From Betaproteobacteria bacterium (GTDB taxonomy: Bacteria > Pseudomonadota > Gammaproteobacteria > Burkholderiales > Thiobacillaceae): a DNA stretch of 14,975 nt. The position numbers and the translations under genes were made by a program. Positions 8,131 through 14,316 of the stretch are shown piece by piece (position 1 is the stretch's first letter; each line of letters begins with the position of its first letter). Under the pieces are notes generated by a model. That model was not told the DNA's origin and ran no database searches. It worked only from the letters and a program-made list of their open reading frames with translations. The stretch is taken from positions 1 to 14,975 of the forward strand of contig JAIFLB010000101.1 of NCBI GenBank assembly GCA_020049245.1, in the 5' to 3' direction.

Positions 8131-8136
8131 GCCGCC

Positions 8137-9837
8137 TCATTCATCCACCTGGTGCGTGACCCGCATGGCTTCCGCCACGCTGGTGACGCCTTCGCGCACC
8201 AGACGCAGGGCTTGGTCGCGCAAGGTCTGGCCGATCAGGCGTTGCTGGGCGGTGATGCGGAAGGCGTTGACGTCACCACGATTCAACAGGCCGGCGAGTT
8301 CGGAGTCGATTTCGAGCAATTCATAAATGCCCTGGCGACCGTGATAGCCGGTGTTGTTGCAGTGGTTGCATCCCTTGGCCTGACGCGCGTCACCCAGTTC
8401 CATGCCATCGGCGAGCGCCTGCCGCAGCCAGGCGCGTTCGTTGGCATCCAGCGTTGCCGGCGCGGCGCAGTTGGTGCACAACTTGCGCACCAGTCGCTGC
8501 GCCACAATGCCGCTCAGACTGGTCGCCAGCAGGTAGGCGGGCGCGCCCATGTCCATCAGGCGGGCGGCGGCGGATGGGGTGTCGTTGGTATGCAGCGTGG
8601 ATAGCACGAGGTGGCCGGTGATTGCGGCGCGCAGCGCGATCTGCGCGGTTTCCGCGTCACGCATTTCGCCGAGCAGGATGACATCCGGGTCTTGCCGCAG
8701 GAAAGCGCGCAGCGCGCGGGCGAAGGTGAGGTCGATCTTGTCGTTGACCTGAATCTGGTTCAGGCCGGGAAGGCGGTATTCCACCGGGTCTTCGACAGTC
8801 AGAATCTTGCGTTCCGGCGAGTTCAGGTCAGCCAGTGCGGCGTAAAGCGTGGTGGTTTTGCCGGAACCGGTCGGGCCGGTGACCAGGATCAGGCCGTGCG
8901 GGCGGTGGATCAGCTTGGTGAAGCGGGCAAAATGGTCGGGCGTCATCGCCAGATCGGCGAGTCCGCTGGTACCGCTGGCGATCAGCAGACGCAAAACCGC
9001 CGATTCGCCAAACTGGGTTGGCACGGTCGACATCCGCACGTCGATGGCGCGTTGTTTAAGACGCAGAATGAAGCGGCCGTCCTGCGGCAGGCGTTTTTCC
9101 GCGATGTCCAGATCGGCCATCAGCTTCAGGCGTTGAATCAGTGCCGGACTGATCTTGCGATCGGCTTCGGTGGCGACCGACAACATGCCATCGACGCGGA
9201 AGCGAATCTGCAAGTTGCGTTCTTGCGGTTCGATATGGATGTCCGACGCGTGCACCTGCAAGGCATCTTCGAACAGGGTTTGCAACAGGCGTACAACGGG
9301 CGCTTCTTCCGCCGATTGAGTGGCCGCCAAGGCGCCGAAATCGATGACGTCCTCGCCGAGGTCGTCGGTCAGGTTGCGCGCGAGTTCGCTGATTTCCTCG
9401 GTGCGGCGGTAAACCCGGTCGATGAACTGCGCCAGCGCGCCTTCGTTCGCCACCGCGAGTTCGACCTCGCGGTTGAGGTGATTGATGATCTCGTCGAACG
9501 CAAACAGATCGGTCGGGTCGGCCATTGCGACCAGAACCCGGTTTTCACGTTGTTCCAGCACAATGGCGCGGAAGCGGCGGGCCAGTTGTTCCGGCAGCAG
9601 GCGCACAATCTCGGGCCGGACATGCACCTGGCGCAAATCGAGAAATGGAATATTGAGCTGACGCGCGATGGCGCCGGAGATTTCATCCTCGGTGACGAAA
9701 CCAAGCTCGACCAGAACACGGCCAAGTTTGCGTCCGGATTGCTTCTGTTTCGCGAGCGCCTCAATAAGTTGCTCTTGCGAAATGAGCTTTTGCTGTACCA
9801 GAAGATCGCCAAGACGGATCTTCTCTGGCCGCGCCAT
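8137..9837 (-). CDS. mshE: MSHA pilus assembly ATPase MshE (GspE/PilB family) with MshEN-type N-terminus
   Basis: A 566-residue GspE-type ATPase that powers pilus assembly in the cytoplasm. Residues 8-32 (RLGDLLVQQKLISQEQLIEA...) and 37-60 (KLGRVLVELGFVTEDEISGA...) are the two tandem motifs of the MshEN domain, which binds cyclic di-GMP in Vibrio MshE; the first has Lys where the consensus often has Gly. The catalytic part has Walker A GPTGSGKT (321-328), Asp box VEDPVE, Walker B DPDVILLGEMRD (383-394) with Glu391, and His box TGHLVLSTLHTN (407-418). A zinc-type tetracysteine (C454, C457, C490, C493) follows. GGAG lies 7 nt before the ATG. It is the first msh gene of this block and is divergent from trmL with a 63-bp gap. 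Confidence 0.95.
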   Translation of the reverse strand: MARPEKIRLGDLLVQQKLISQEQLIEALAKQKQSGRKLGRVLVELGFVTEDEISGAIARQLNIPFLDLRQVHVRPEIVRLLPEQLARRFRAIVLEQRENRVLVAMADPTDLFAFDEIINHLNREVELAVANEGALAQFIDRVYRRTEEISELARNLTDDLGEDVIDFGALAATQSAEEAPVVRLLQTLFEDALQVHASDIHIEPQERNLQIRFRVDGMLSVATEADRKISPALIQRLKLMADLDIAEKRLPQDGRFILRLKQRAIDVRMSTVPTQFGESAVLRLLIASGTSGLADLAMTPDHFARFTKLIHRPHGLILVTGPTGSGKTTTLYAALADLNSPERKILTVEDPVEYRLPGLNQIQVNDKIDLTFARALRAFLRQDPDVILLGEMRDAETAQIALRAAITGHLVLSTLHTNDTPSAAARLMDMGAPAYLLATSLSGIVAQRLVRKLCTNCAAPATLDANERAWLRQALADGMELGDARQAKGCNHCNNTGYHGRQGIYELLEIDSELAGLLNRGDVNAFRITAQQRLIGQTLRDQALRLVREGVTSVAEAMRVTHQVDE

Positions 9838-9867
9838 ATGCGGTCTCCAGGGTTGAATTTGGACGTA

Positions 9868-9895
9868 AATTAACGAGTTGCCATCGATTGCTCAA
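9868..9895 (-). promoter_or_regulatory. Candidate promoter for the mshE operon
   Basis: In the short gap between the divergent mshE and trmL genes, the minus strand reads TTGAGC (9895-9890), 16 nt, then TTAATT (9873-9868). Match to the sigma-70 consensus is 4/6 and 3/6, so this is only a candidate. The whole regulatory region for both directions is 63 bp, so promoters must overlap or reach into the neighbouring genes. Confidence 0.25.
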
Positions 9896-9900
9896 GTCAT

Positions 9901-10371
9901 ATGTTTGAAATTGTGCTGGTTGAACCTGAAATCCCGCCGAATACCGGCAATGTGATCCGCCTCACAGCCAATACCGGTTGCCGTTTGCATTTGGTCAAGC
10001 CGCTGGGTTTTGATCTGTCTGACAAGCAAATGCGCCGCGCCGGGCTGGATTACCACGAATATGCCGAACTCATCGTGCATGAAGACTGGGGCGCGTTATT
10101 AAAAGCAATTGCTGGTCGGCGACGTTTCGCGTTCACCACCAAGGCGTCGAGAAACTATGCCGAGATTGCTTTTCAAGCCGGCGATGTTCTGGTTTTTGGC
10201 CCGGAAACGCGTGGTTTGTCGGCTGCCCAGCTGGCCGAGTTCGCCGCCGATGCGCGTCTGAGATTGCCGATGTTGCCTGGCCAGCGCAGCCTGAATCTGT
10301 CCAATGCCGTCGCAGTGACGGTGTTTGAAGCCTGGCGTCAGCAAGGCTACGCCGGTGCCGACTTGCGCTGA
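9901..10371 (+). CDS. trmL: tRNA (cytidine/uridine-2'-O-)-methyltransferase TrmL
   Basis: A 156-residue SPOUT-superfamily enzyme, close to the family length. It shows the three characteristic motifs: motif 1 PEIPPNTGNVIRL (9-21), motif 2 VFGPETRGL (98-106) and motif 3 LPMLPGQRSLNLSNAVAV (122-139), which together build the knotted S-adenosylmethionine site. By family knowledge it methylates the ribose of nucleotide 34 in the two tRNA-Leu isoacceptors (cmo/cmnm-modified UAA and CAA anticodons). It starts with ATG preceded by CTCAAGTCAT, a poor Shine-Dalgarno sequence, so initiation may be weak or near-leaderless. It is followed at 51 nt by the TPR gene on the same strand and is divergent from mshE. 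No link to pili is implied by the sequence. Confidence 0.95.
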   Translation: MFEIVLVEPEIPPNTGNVIRLTANTGCRLHLVKPLGFDLSDKQMRRAGLDYHEYAELIVHEDWGALLKAIAGRRRFAFTTKASRNYAEIAFQAGDVLVFGPETRGLSAAQLAEFAADARLRLPMLPGQRSLNLSNAVAVTVFEAWRQQGYAGADLR

Positions 10372-10422
10372 CGCGAGTCGCCCCCATGTCAGCCAAGTCG
10401 TAAATTGCATAGCGGAACCGTC

Positions 10423-10749
10423 ATGAGTGCGCTGGAAACCTTTGAAAAAATGCTTGCCGCCGGCAAAGACAATGCCTTGCTGCGCTATTCCCTGGGAAAT
10501 GAATGCATCAAGCTGGGCCGCTTGGACGATGCGCGCGTGCATCTGCAAGCCGCGCTGGCTTTCGATCCGCGTTACTCGGCGGCGTGGAAACTGCTCGGCA
10601 AGGCACACAGCGAGGCCGGTGCGTTAGTGGAAGCGCGCGAAACTTTTCGCCAGGGCATCGCCGCCGCCGAAGCCAAGGGCGACATCCAGGCGGCAAAGGA
10701 AATGGCCGTTTTCGCCAAGCGGATCGACAAGCAACTTGCGGCGGAGTGA
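10423..10749 (+). CDS. Small tetratricopeptide (TPR) repeat protein
   Basis: A 108-residue protein with no signal peptide or membrane segment. It contains helix pairs typical of TPRs: ALLRYSLGNECIKLGRLDDA, then RVHLQAALAFDPRYSAAWKL, then LGKAHSEAGALVEARETFRQ and GIAAAEAKGDIQAAKEMAVF. The canonical pattern (large residue, small Gly/Ala, then A...P) is clear in two units, with a third helix pair at the C-terminus. The ATG at 10423 is preceded by GCGGAAC at a weak but plausible distance; an in-frame TTG at 10405 is less likely. It lies between trmL and yggX and is probably transcribed with trmL. TPRs mediate protein-protein contacts; the partner is unknown and no specific role can be assigned. 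Confidence 0.85.
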   Translation: MSALETFEKMLAAGKDNALLRYSLGNECIKLGRLDDARVHLQAALAFDPRYSAAWKLLGKAHSEAGALVEARETFRQGIAAAEAKGDIQAAKEMAVFAKRIDKQLAAE

Positions 10750-10824
10750 CGTAACCACCGTGACGTAAGCTCGGTCAGCGGCTACCATCTCCACATTCAG
10801 TTCAACTTGAGCAGGAGCTTCAAA

Positions 10825-11091
10825 ATGGCACGTATGGTGCAGTGCGTAAAACTCGGCCGTGAAGCCGAAGGTATGGATTTCCCCCCGTTGCCGGGCGACC
10901 TTGGCAAACGTGTGTTCGAGAATATTTCGAAAGAAGCCTGGCAAGGCTGGATCAAGCTGCAAACCATGATCATCAATGAAAACCGTCTCAACCTGGCGGA
11001 TATCCAGCATCGCAAATACCTGATGGAACAGGCCGAGAAATACTTCTTCGGCGAAGGCGTTGGCGCACCCGAGGGCTTCAAGCCACATTGA
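10825..11091 (+). CDS. yggX: Probable Fe(2+)-trafficking protein YggX
   Basis: An 88-residue protein beginning MARMVQCVKLGREAEGMDFP, with FPPLPGDLGKRVFENISKEA, WQGWIKLQTMIINENRLNL and the C-terminal EKYFFGEG. These are the hallmark segments of the YggX family (about 90 residues), including the conserved Cys7. The family is linked to protection of iron-sulfur clusters against oxidants and to iron handling; the exact chemistry is unsettled. The ATG at 10825 has AGGAG 7 nt upstream, which decides the start over an in-frame TTG at 10807. The 75-nt gap before it shows no clear promoter, so it may be read from the trmL/TPR transcript. Confidence 0.95.
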   Translation: MARMVQCVKLGREAEGMDFPPLPGDLGKRVFENISKEAWQGWIKLQTMIINENRLNLADIQHRKYLMEQAEKYFFGEGVGAPEGFKPH

Positions 11092-11153
11092 TTCTGCGTG
11101 AGCGGTAAACAGTCAGCAGGGAGCCGGCAACCCCCACTCACATTTAACGTTCA

Positions 11154-11188
11154 CCCCTTACAGCACCCCACTCCCCGCTCACCCCTTA
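11154..11188 (+). repeat. C-rich leader with direct repeat before ubiE (G-quadruplex-capable on the minus strand)
   Basis: The ubiE upstream region contains two copies of TCACCCCTTA (11151-11160 and 11179-11188) and four C4 runs (11154-57, 11166-69, 11173-76, 11182-85) separated by 8, 3 and 5 nt. The opposite strand therefore has four GGGG runs. A further C5 run lies at 11131-11135. The segment has almost no purine-rich sequence, so no Shine-Dalgarno is available for ubiE. Confidence 0.6.
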
Positions 11189-11199
11189 CCGCTCCCGCC

Positions 11200-11937
11200 A
11201 TGTCAGACAAACAAACCCATTTCGGCTTCAAGACCGTCGCCGAGGAAGAAAAGGCCCACAAGGTGGCCGAGGTGTTCCATTCCGTCGCCAATCGTTACGA
11301 CGCGATGAACGACTTGATGTCGATGGGCCTGCATCGGGTCTGGAAACGTTTCCTGGCTTTGCATGCGCGTATTCGCCCCGGTTTCAAGGTGCTCGATATT
11401 GCCGGCGGCACGGGCGATATCTCGCGTTTGCTGGCGCAGGAGGCCGGCCCGACTGGCGAAGTCTGGCTGACCGACATCAACGGCTCGATGTTGGGCGTTG
11501 GCCGCGATCGCATGCTGGACAAGGGCCTGATGTTGCCGGTGGCACAGTGCGATGCGGAAAAACTGCCCTTCCCGAGCGATTACTTCGATCTGGTCACGGT
11601 CGCGTTCGGTCTGCGCAACATGACACACAAGGACGTGGCATTGACGGAGATGCGCCGCGTCCTGAAACCCGGTGGCAAATTGATGGTGCTTGAGTTTTCC
11701 AAGGTCTGGAAACCGCTGGCGCCGTTGTATGACCTGTATTCGTTCCAGATGCTGCCGCGCATGGGCGAGCTGGTCACCAAGGATGCGGAAAGTTACCGCT
11801 ATCTGGCCGAGTCGATCCGCATGCATCCAGACCAGGAAACCTTGAAAGGCATGATGGAGTCGGTCGGCTTCCAGCGCGTCGATTACTTCAACATGACGGT
11901 AGGCGTCGTTGCCTTGCATGTGGGGTACAAGGTCTGA
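11200..11937 (+). CDS. ubiE: Ubiquinone/menaquinone biosynthesis C-methyltransferase UbiE
   Basis: A 245-residue class I methyltransferase of near E. coli length. It starts MSDKQTHFGFKTVAEEEKAH, the typical UbiE opening, with VFHSVANRYDAMNDLMSMGL. The AdoMet site is VLDIAGGTGD (64-73) with acidic post-I residue in TDIN (91-94); the family signatures DAEKLPFPSDYFDLVTVAFG (118-137) and RVLKPGG (153-159) follow. It C-methylates the benzoquinol ring in ubiquinone synthesis and demethylmenaquinol where menaquinone is made. The ATG at 11200 matches the family N-terminus; a longer in-frame extension to 11098 encodes unlike sequence. There is no Shine-Dalgarno before the ATG (GCTCCCGCC). The gene is followed 30 nt later by a strong terminator. 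Confidence 0.96.
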   Translation: MSDKQTHFGFKTVAEEEKAHKVAEVFHSVANRYDAMNDLMSMGLHRVWKRFLALHARIRPGFKVLDIAGGTGDISRLLAQEAGPTGEVWLTDINGSMLGVGRDRMLDKGLMLPVAQCDAEKLPFPSDYFDLVTVAFGLRNMTHKDVALTEMRRVLKPGGKLMVLEFSKVWKPLAPLYDLYSFQMLPRMGELVTKDAESYRYLAESIRMHPDQETLKGMMESVGFQRVDYFNMTVGVVALHVGYKV

Positions 11938-11967
11938 TCAGGTTGGTGTTGTTGAAACTTGAAATGA

Positions 11968-11995
11968 AAAAAGGCCACTTCTCAGTGGCCTTTTT
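11968..11995. terminator. Bidirectional Rho-independent terminator between ubiE and the ompA-family gene
   Basis: The hairpin arms AAAAAGGCCACT (11968-11979) and AGTGGCCTTTTT (11984-11995) pair perfectly around the loop TCTC. The T-run follows the stem on the plus strand and the A-run gives a T-run on the minus strand, so it can end both ubiE transcription and the convergent gene that stops at 12013. Confidence 0.93.
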
Positions 11996-12012
11996 GTTGA
12001 CTGAGGCGCGTC

Positions 12013-12978
12013 TCAGTTCAAGCTGCGCAGCTCTACCCGACGGTTCTTCAAACGCCCTTTGGATGTCGAGTTGTCGGCAATCGGCTCGGCTTCTCCATAT
12101 CCCTTGGCGCTCAGGCGGTCGGCTTCGACACCCTTGCTGACAAAGTAGTTAAGCACGGCATTTGCGCGGCGCTGGGAAAGATCCAGGTTATAGGCATCGC
12201 TGTTGGTGCTATCGGTATGGCCGGCAACTTCCACTTTCAGCGCGGGATAGCGTTTCAATGTCGCGACAGCATCATCCAGGATGGCGATGGCATCGGCGCG
12301 CAACGTGTCCTTGTTGTTGTCGAAGGTGACGCCGATCAGGTTGAACACCTGAGGCAATGAACAGCCTTTACTGTCGACGCGATCGCCAGTCGGTGTGGTC
12401 GGGCACTTGTCCATGCTATCGACGACACCGTCGCCGTCGCCGTCGGGTTCGCAACCTTGCGCATTGACCGAGCGGCCAGCCGGGGTGGTCGGGCACTTGT
12501 CGAGGGCATCGACGACGCCGTCGCCATCGCCGTCCAGTTCACAGCCTTGCGCATTGACCGAGCGGCCTGCCGGTGTGGTCGGGCACTTGTCGAGAGCATC
12601 GACGACGCCGTCGCCATCGCCGTCCAGTTCGCAGCCTTGCGCATTGACCTTGCGGCCTGCCGGGGTGGTCGGGCACTTGTCGAGGGCATCAACGACACCG
12701 TCGCCGTCGCTGTCTTTCGGCGCGGCAACCACTGCCGGTGCTGCGGCCGGCGCGGCAGCTGCGGGCTTGGCGACAACCGGTCCGGCACAGGGCGCTTCGA
12801 GAATGCCGCGGCCGGGACAGCCGATGGTCTTGAACAATTCATAACCGACAGTCATGCCGTTCGAACTCGCGCTATTGGCCGGGTTGTAATACGGCGCATC
12901 TGCGGCATGGGCATGCATCATGCCGCTGGAGATCAACGCGAGGCTGAGGCTGCTGAGAACTGAAAATTTGATACGCAT
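12013..12978 (-). CDS. OmpA-family protein with four thrombospondin type 3 repeats
   Basis: From the ATG at 12978 the protein has 321 residues; AAAGGGG lies upstream and MRIKFSVLSSLSLALISSGM begins a signal peptide ending near HAHA/ADA (about residue 26). Residues 27-88 are a short linker with two cysteines and an Ala/Pro-rich stretch. Residues 89-208 are four 30-residue repeats (D-G/S-D-G-D-G-V-V-D ... DKCPTTP ... GC), the calcium-binding thrombospondin type 3 pattern. Residues about 215-321 are the OmpA_C peptidoglycan-binding domain (VTFDNNKDTLRADA, VEVAGHTDSTNSDAYNLDLS, QRRANAVLNYFVSKGV, and KNRRVEL at the end). There is no room for the usual eight-stranded barrel and no lipobox Cys at the signal peptide end, so how it is held at the outer membrane is unclear. 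It is convergent with ubiE. Confidence 0.9.
   Translation of the reverse strand: MRIKFSVLSSLSLALISSGMMHAHAADAPYYNPANSASSNGMTVGYELFKTIGCPGRGILEAPCAGPVVAKPAAAAPAAAPAVVAAPKDSDGDGVVDALDKCPTTPAGRKVNAQGCELDGDGDGVVDALDKCPTTPAGRSVNAQGCELDGDGDGVVDALDKCPTTPAGRSVNAQGCEPDGDGDGVVDSMDKCPTTPTGDRVDSKGCSLPQVFNLIGVTFDNNKDTLRADAIAILDDAVATLKRYPALKVEVAGHTDSTNSDAYNLDLSQRRANAVLNYFVSKGVEADRLSAKGYGEAEPIADNSTSKGRLKNRRVELRSLN
12355..12714 (-). repeat. Four tandem 90-bp coding repeats in the OmpA-family gene
   Basis: The segment GGGCACTTGT recurs at 12401, 12491, 12581 and 12671, exactly 90 bp apart, and the flanking sequence is highly similar between units, most of all in the middle two. Each unit encodes one 30-residue calcium-binding type 3 repeat. 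The unit nearest the 3' end of the gene is the most diverged (TPTGDRVDSKGC). Confidence 0.93.
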
Positions 12979-13076
12979 TCGGAAACCCCTTTCAACTAAT
13001 TGGATTGATGTCACATTTGAAGTCACATGCGCCGGCACAAATACCGAAAGTACAGGCGAGTGCCATGTCATGACGA

Positions 13077-13781
13077 TTACTTCAATAAACCAAAAACCTT
13101 GCCCAGTAGACTGCCCGCGTATCGCGTCGGGTTGGCGCGCAACCTGCGCTCCTCTTCGCCAATACGGAAGTAGATGCCATCCAGCGCCTTCTTGTTGACA
13201 TAGCGTTCGACCGTTTGCTGGTCGCTTTTGACGCCAAATTTGGAAAGTTTGCCGGCAAGGCCATTGTAAGCACTCGCGAAGTCACTCTTCTCAATAACTG
13301 ATTTCACCACGGGCATCAATGTTTCGGTCAACTTGGCTTCGGTTGATTTGCGGAAGTACTCGGTTGCGGCATTGTCCCCACCGGTCAATACCGCTTTGGC
13401 GTCGTTGATGCTCATTTTACGGATGGATTCAAGCAGCAGTTCCTGCGCCTTTGGCGTTGCTGTTTCTGCGGCACGATTCATTGCCAGGATCAGGTCATCG
13501 ATTTTTTGACCATAGCCGACGCTTCGCAAAAACTTTTCCGCGCGGGTGAAGTTTTTCGGCAGACCGATTTTTACGGATGGATCGCCGAAAAAACCATTTT
13601 CGCGTCCCAGTGTGGTGATGGCTTGCCGCGCTCCCTGTTCCAGACTCTCGCGCAGGGCTTTTGTGGCCTCCGGTCCGCTGACTGCAGCAAGCAGATCACT
13701 GCCGCTCGTTTCTGCCTGCGCGACTCCAACCCAGGGCAAAAGGACGAGCGCACGGACAATATTGCGACGCGTCGGGTTCAT
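13077..13781 (-). CDS. DUF4197 family periplasmic/exported protein
   Basis: A 234-residue protein. The N-terminus MNPTRRNIVRALVLLPWVGV ending AQAE is an export signal; TRRNIVR before a hydrophobic stretch resembles a Tat signal, though this is not certain. The mature part is helical with segments typical of DUF4197: EATKALRESLEQGARQAITT, GFFGDPSVKIGLP, KMSINDAKAVLTGGDNAATE (followed by YFRKST) and VNKKALDGIYFRIGEEE. The function of this family is not known to me. Its ATG overlaps the mscL stop by 4 bases (ATGA), so the two are translationally coupled, which is the only hint of context. Downstream the ompA-family gene starts after about 98 nt, with no clear terminator between them. Confidence 0.85.
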   Translation of the reverse strand: MNPTRRNIVRALVLLPWVGVAQAETSGSDLLAAVSGPEATKALRESLEQGARQAITTLGRENGFFGDPSVKIGLPKNFTRAEKFLRSVGYGQKIDDLILAMNRAAETATPKAQELLLESIRKMSINDAKAVLTGGDNAATEYFRKSTEAKLTETLMPVVKSVIEKSDFASAYNGLAGKLSKFGVKSDQQTVERYVNKKALDGIYFRIGEEERRLRANPTRYAGSLLGKVFGLLK

Positions 13782-14197
13782 TTTTTCAATGCATCCCGGA
13801 TCTCCCGCAGCAGCACAACATCTTCCGGAGTCGGCGCAGGTGCCGCCGGGGCGGCCTCTTCCTTGCGCTTGAGTGAATTGATGGCTTTGACCGCAACGAA
13901 GATGGCAAACGCGATGATCACAAAATCAACCAGGCTGTTGATGAACAAGCCGTACTTGATCAGCGGCGCACCGGCTTTTTCCGCCAATTCCATCGTGTCA
14001 TACGCGGTTGAACCCAGGTTGATGTATAGCTGCTTGAAATCGACGCCGCCCATCATCGCCCCGACCATCGGCATGATGATGTCCTTGACCAGGGAATCGA
14101 CGATCTTGCCAAACGCGCCACCGATCACGACGCCGACCGCCAGATCGACGACATTGCCGCGCATCGCGAAATCCTTGAACTCTTGAATGAAGCTCAT
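13778..14197 (-). CDS. mscL: Large-conductance mechanosensitive channel MscL
   Basis: A 139-residue protein of the usual MscL length. It starts MSFIQEFKDFAMRGNVVDLA, with TM1 (about 17-45, VGVVIGGAFGKIVDSLVKDI then IMP), a periplasmic loop, and TM2 (about 80-107, GLFINSLVDFVIIAFAIFVA). The cytoplasmic tail RKEEAAPAAP ... LLREIRDALKK is the C-terminal helix bundle. It forms a pentameric inner-membrane pore that opens under membrane tension to release solutes after hypo-osmotic shock. AAGGAGGAAAGC directly before the ATG is a near-perfect ribosome binding site. The stop overlaps the DUF4197 start. The 119-nt gap from nadA holds AT-rich sequence likely to include the promoter, but I could not place -35/-10 boxes confidently. 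Confidence 0.96.
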   Translation of the reverse strand: MSFIQEFKDFAMRGNVVDLAVGVVIGGAFGKIVDSLVKDIIMPMVGAMMGGVDFKQLYINLGSTAYDTMELAEKAGAPLIKYGLFINSLVDFVIIAFAIFVAVKAINSLKRKEEAAPAAPAPTPEDVVLLREIRDALKK

Positions 14198-14316
14198 GCT
14201 TTCCTCCTTGAATAAATAATGTTGAGTGTCAGTTAAAGAATGACGCTGGATGGAACCATAGTTGAAAACATCAAGCAGTGAAACAAATCACAGGCTGCGC
14301 TTCAACGGGCCTGCTG

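Noticed and set aside
8611..9873. 420-codon open frame on the plus strand opposite mshE
   Set aside because: It is the antisense shadow of a clear GspE-family ATPase with all catalytic motifs; the translated product shows no recognisable domain and has no ribosome binding site.
10372..10422. Possible separate small gene or RNA between trmL and the TPR gene
   Set aside because: Only 51 nt, with no hairpin, promoter or reading frame of note.
12355..12714. Regularly spaced repeats that could suggest a CRISPR array
   Set aside because: The spacing is a fixed 90 bp with similarity throughout the unit, no unique spacers, and it is in frame in a coding sequence.
12395..12844. Open frame on the plus strand with repeated peptide units, looking like a repeat protein
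   Set aside because: The repetition is only the reverse complement of the 90-bp calcium-repeat units of the OmpA-family gene, whose signal peptide and C-terminal domain are unmistakable.
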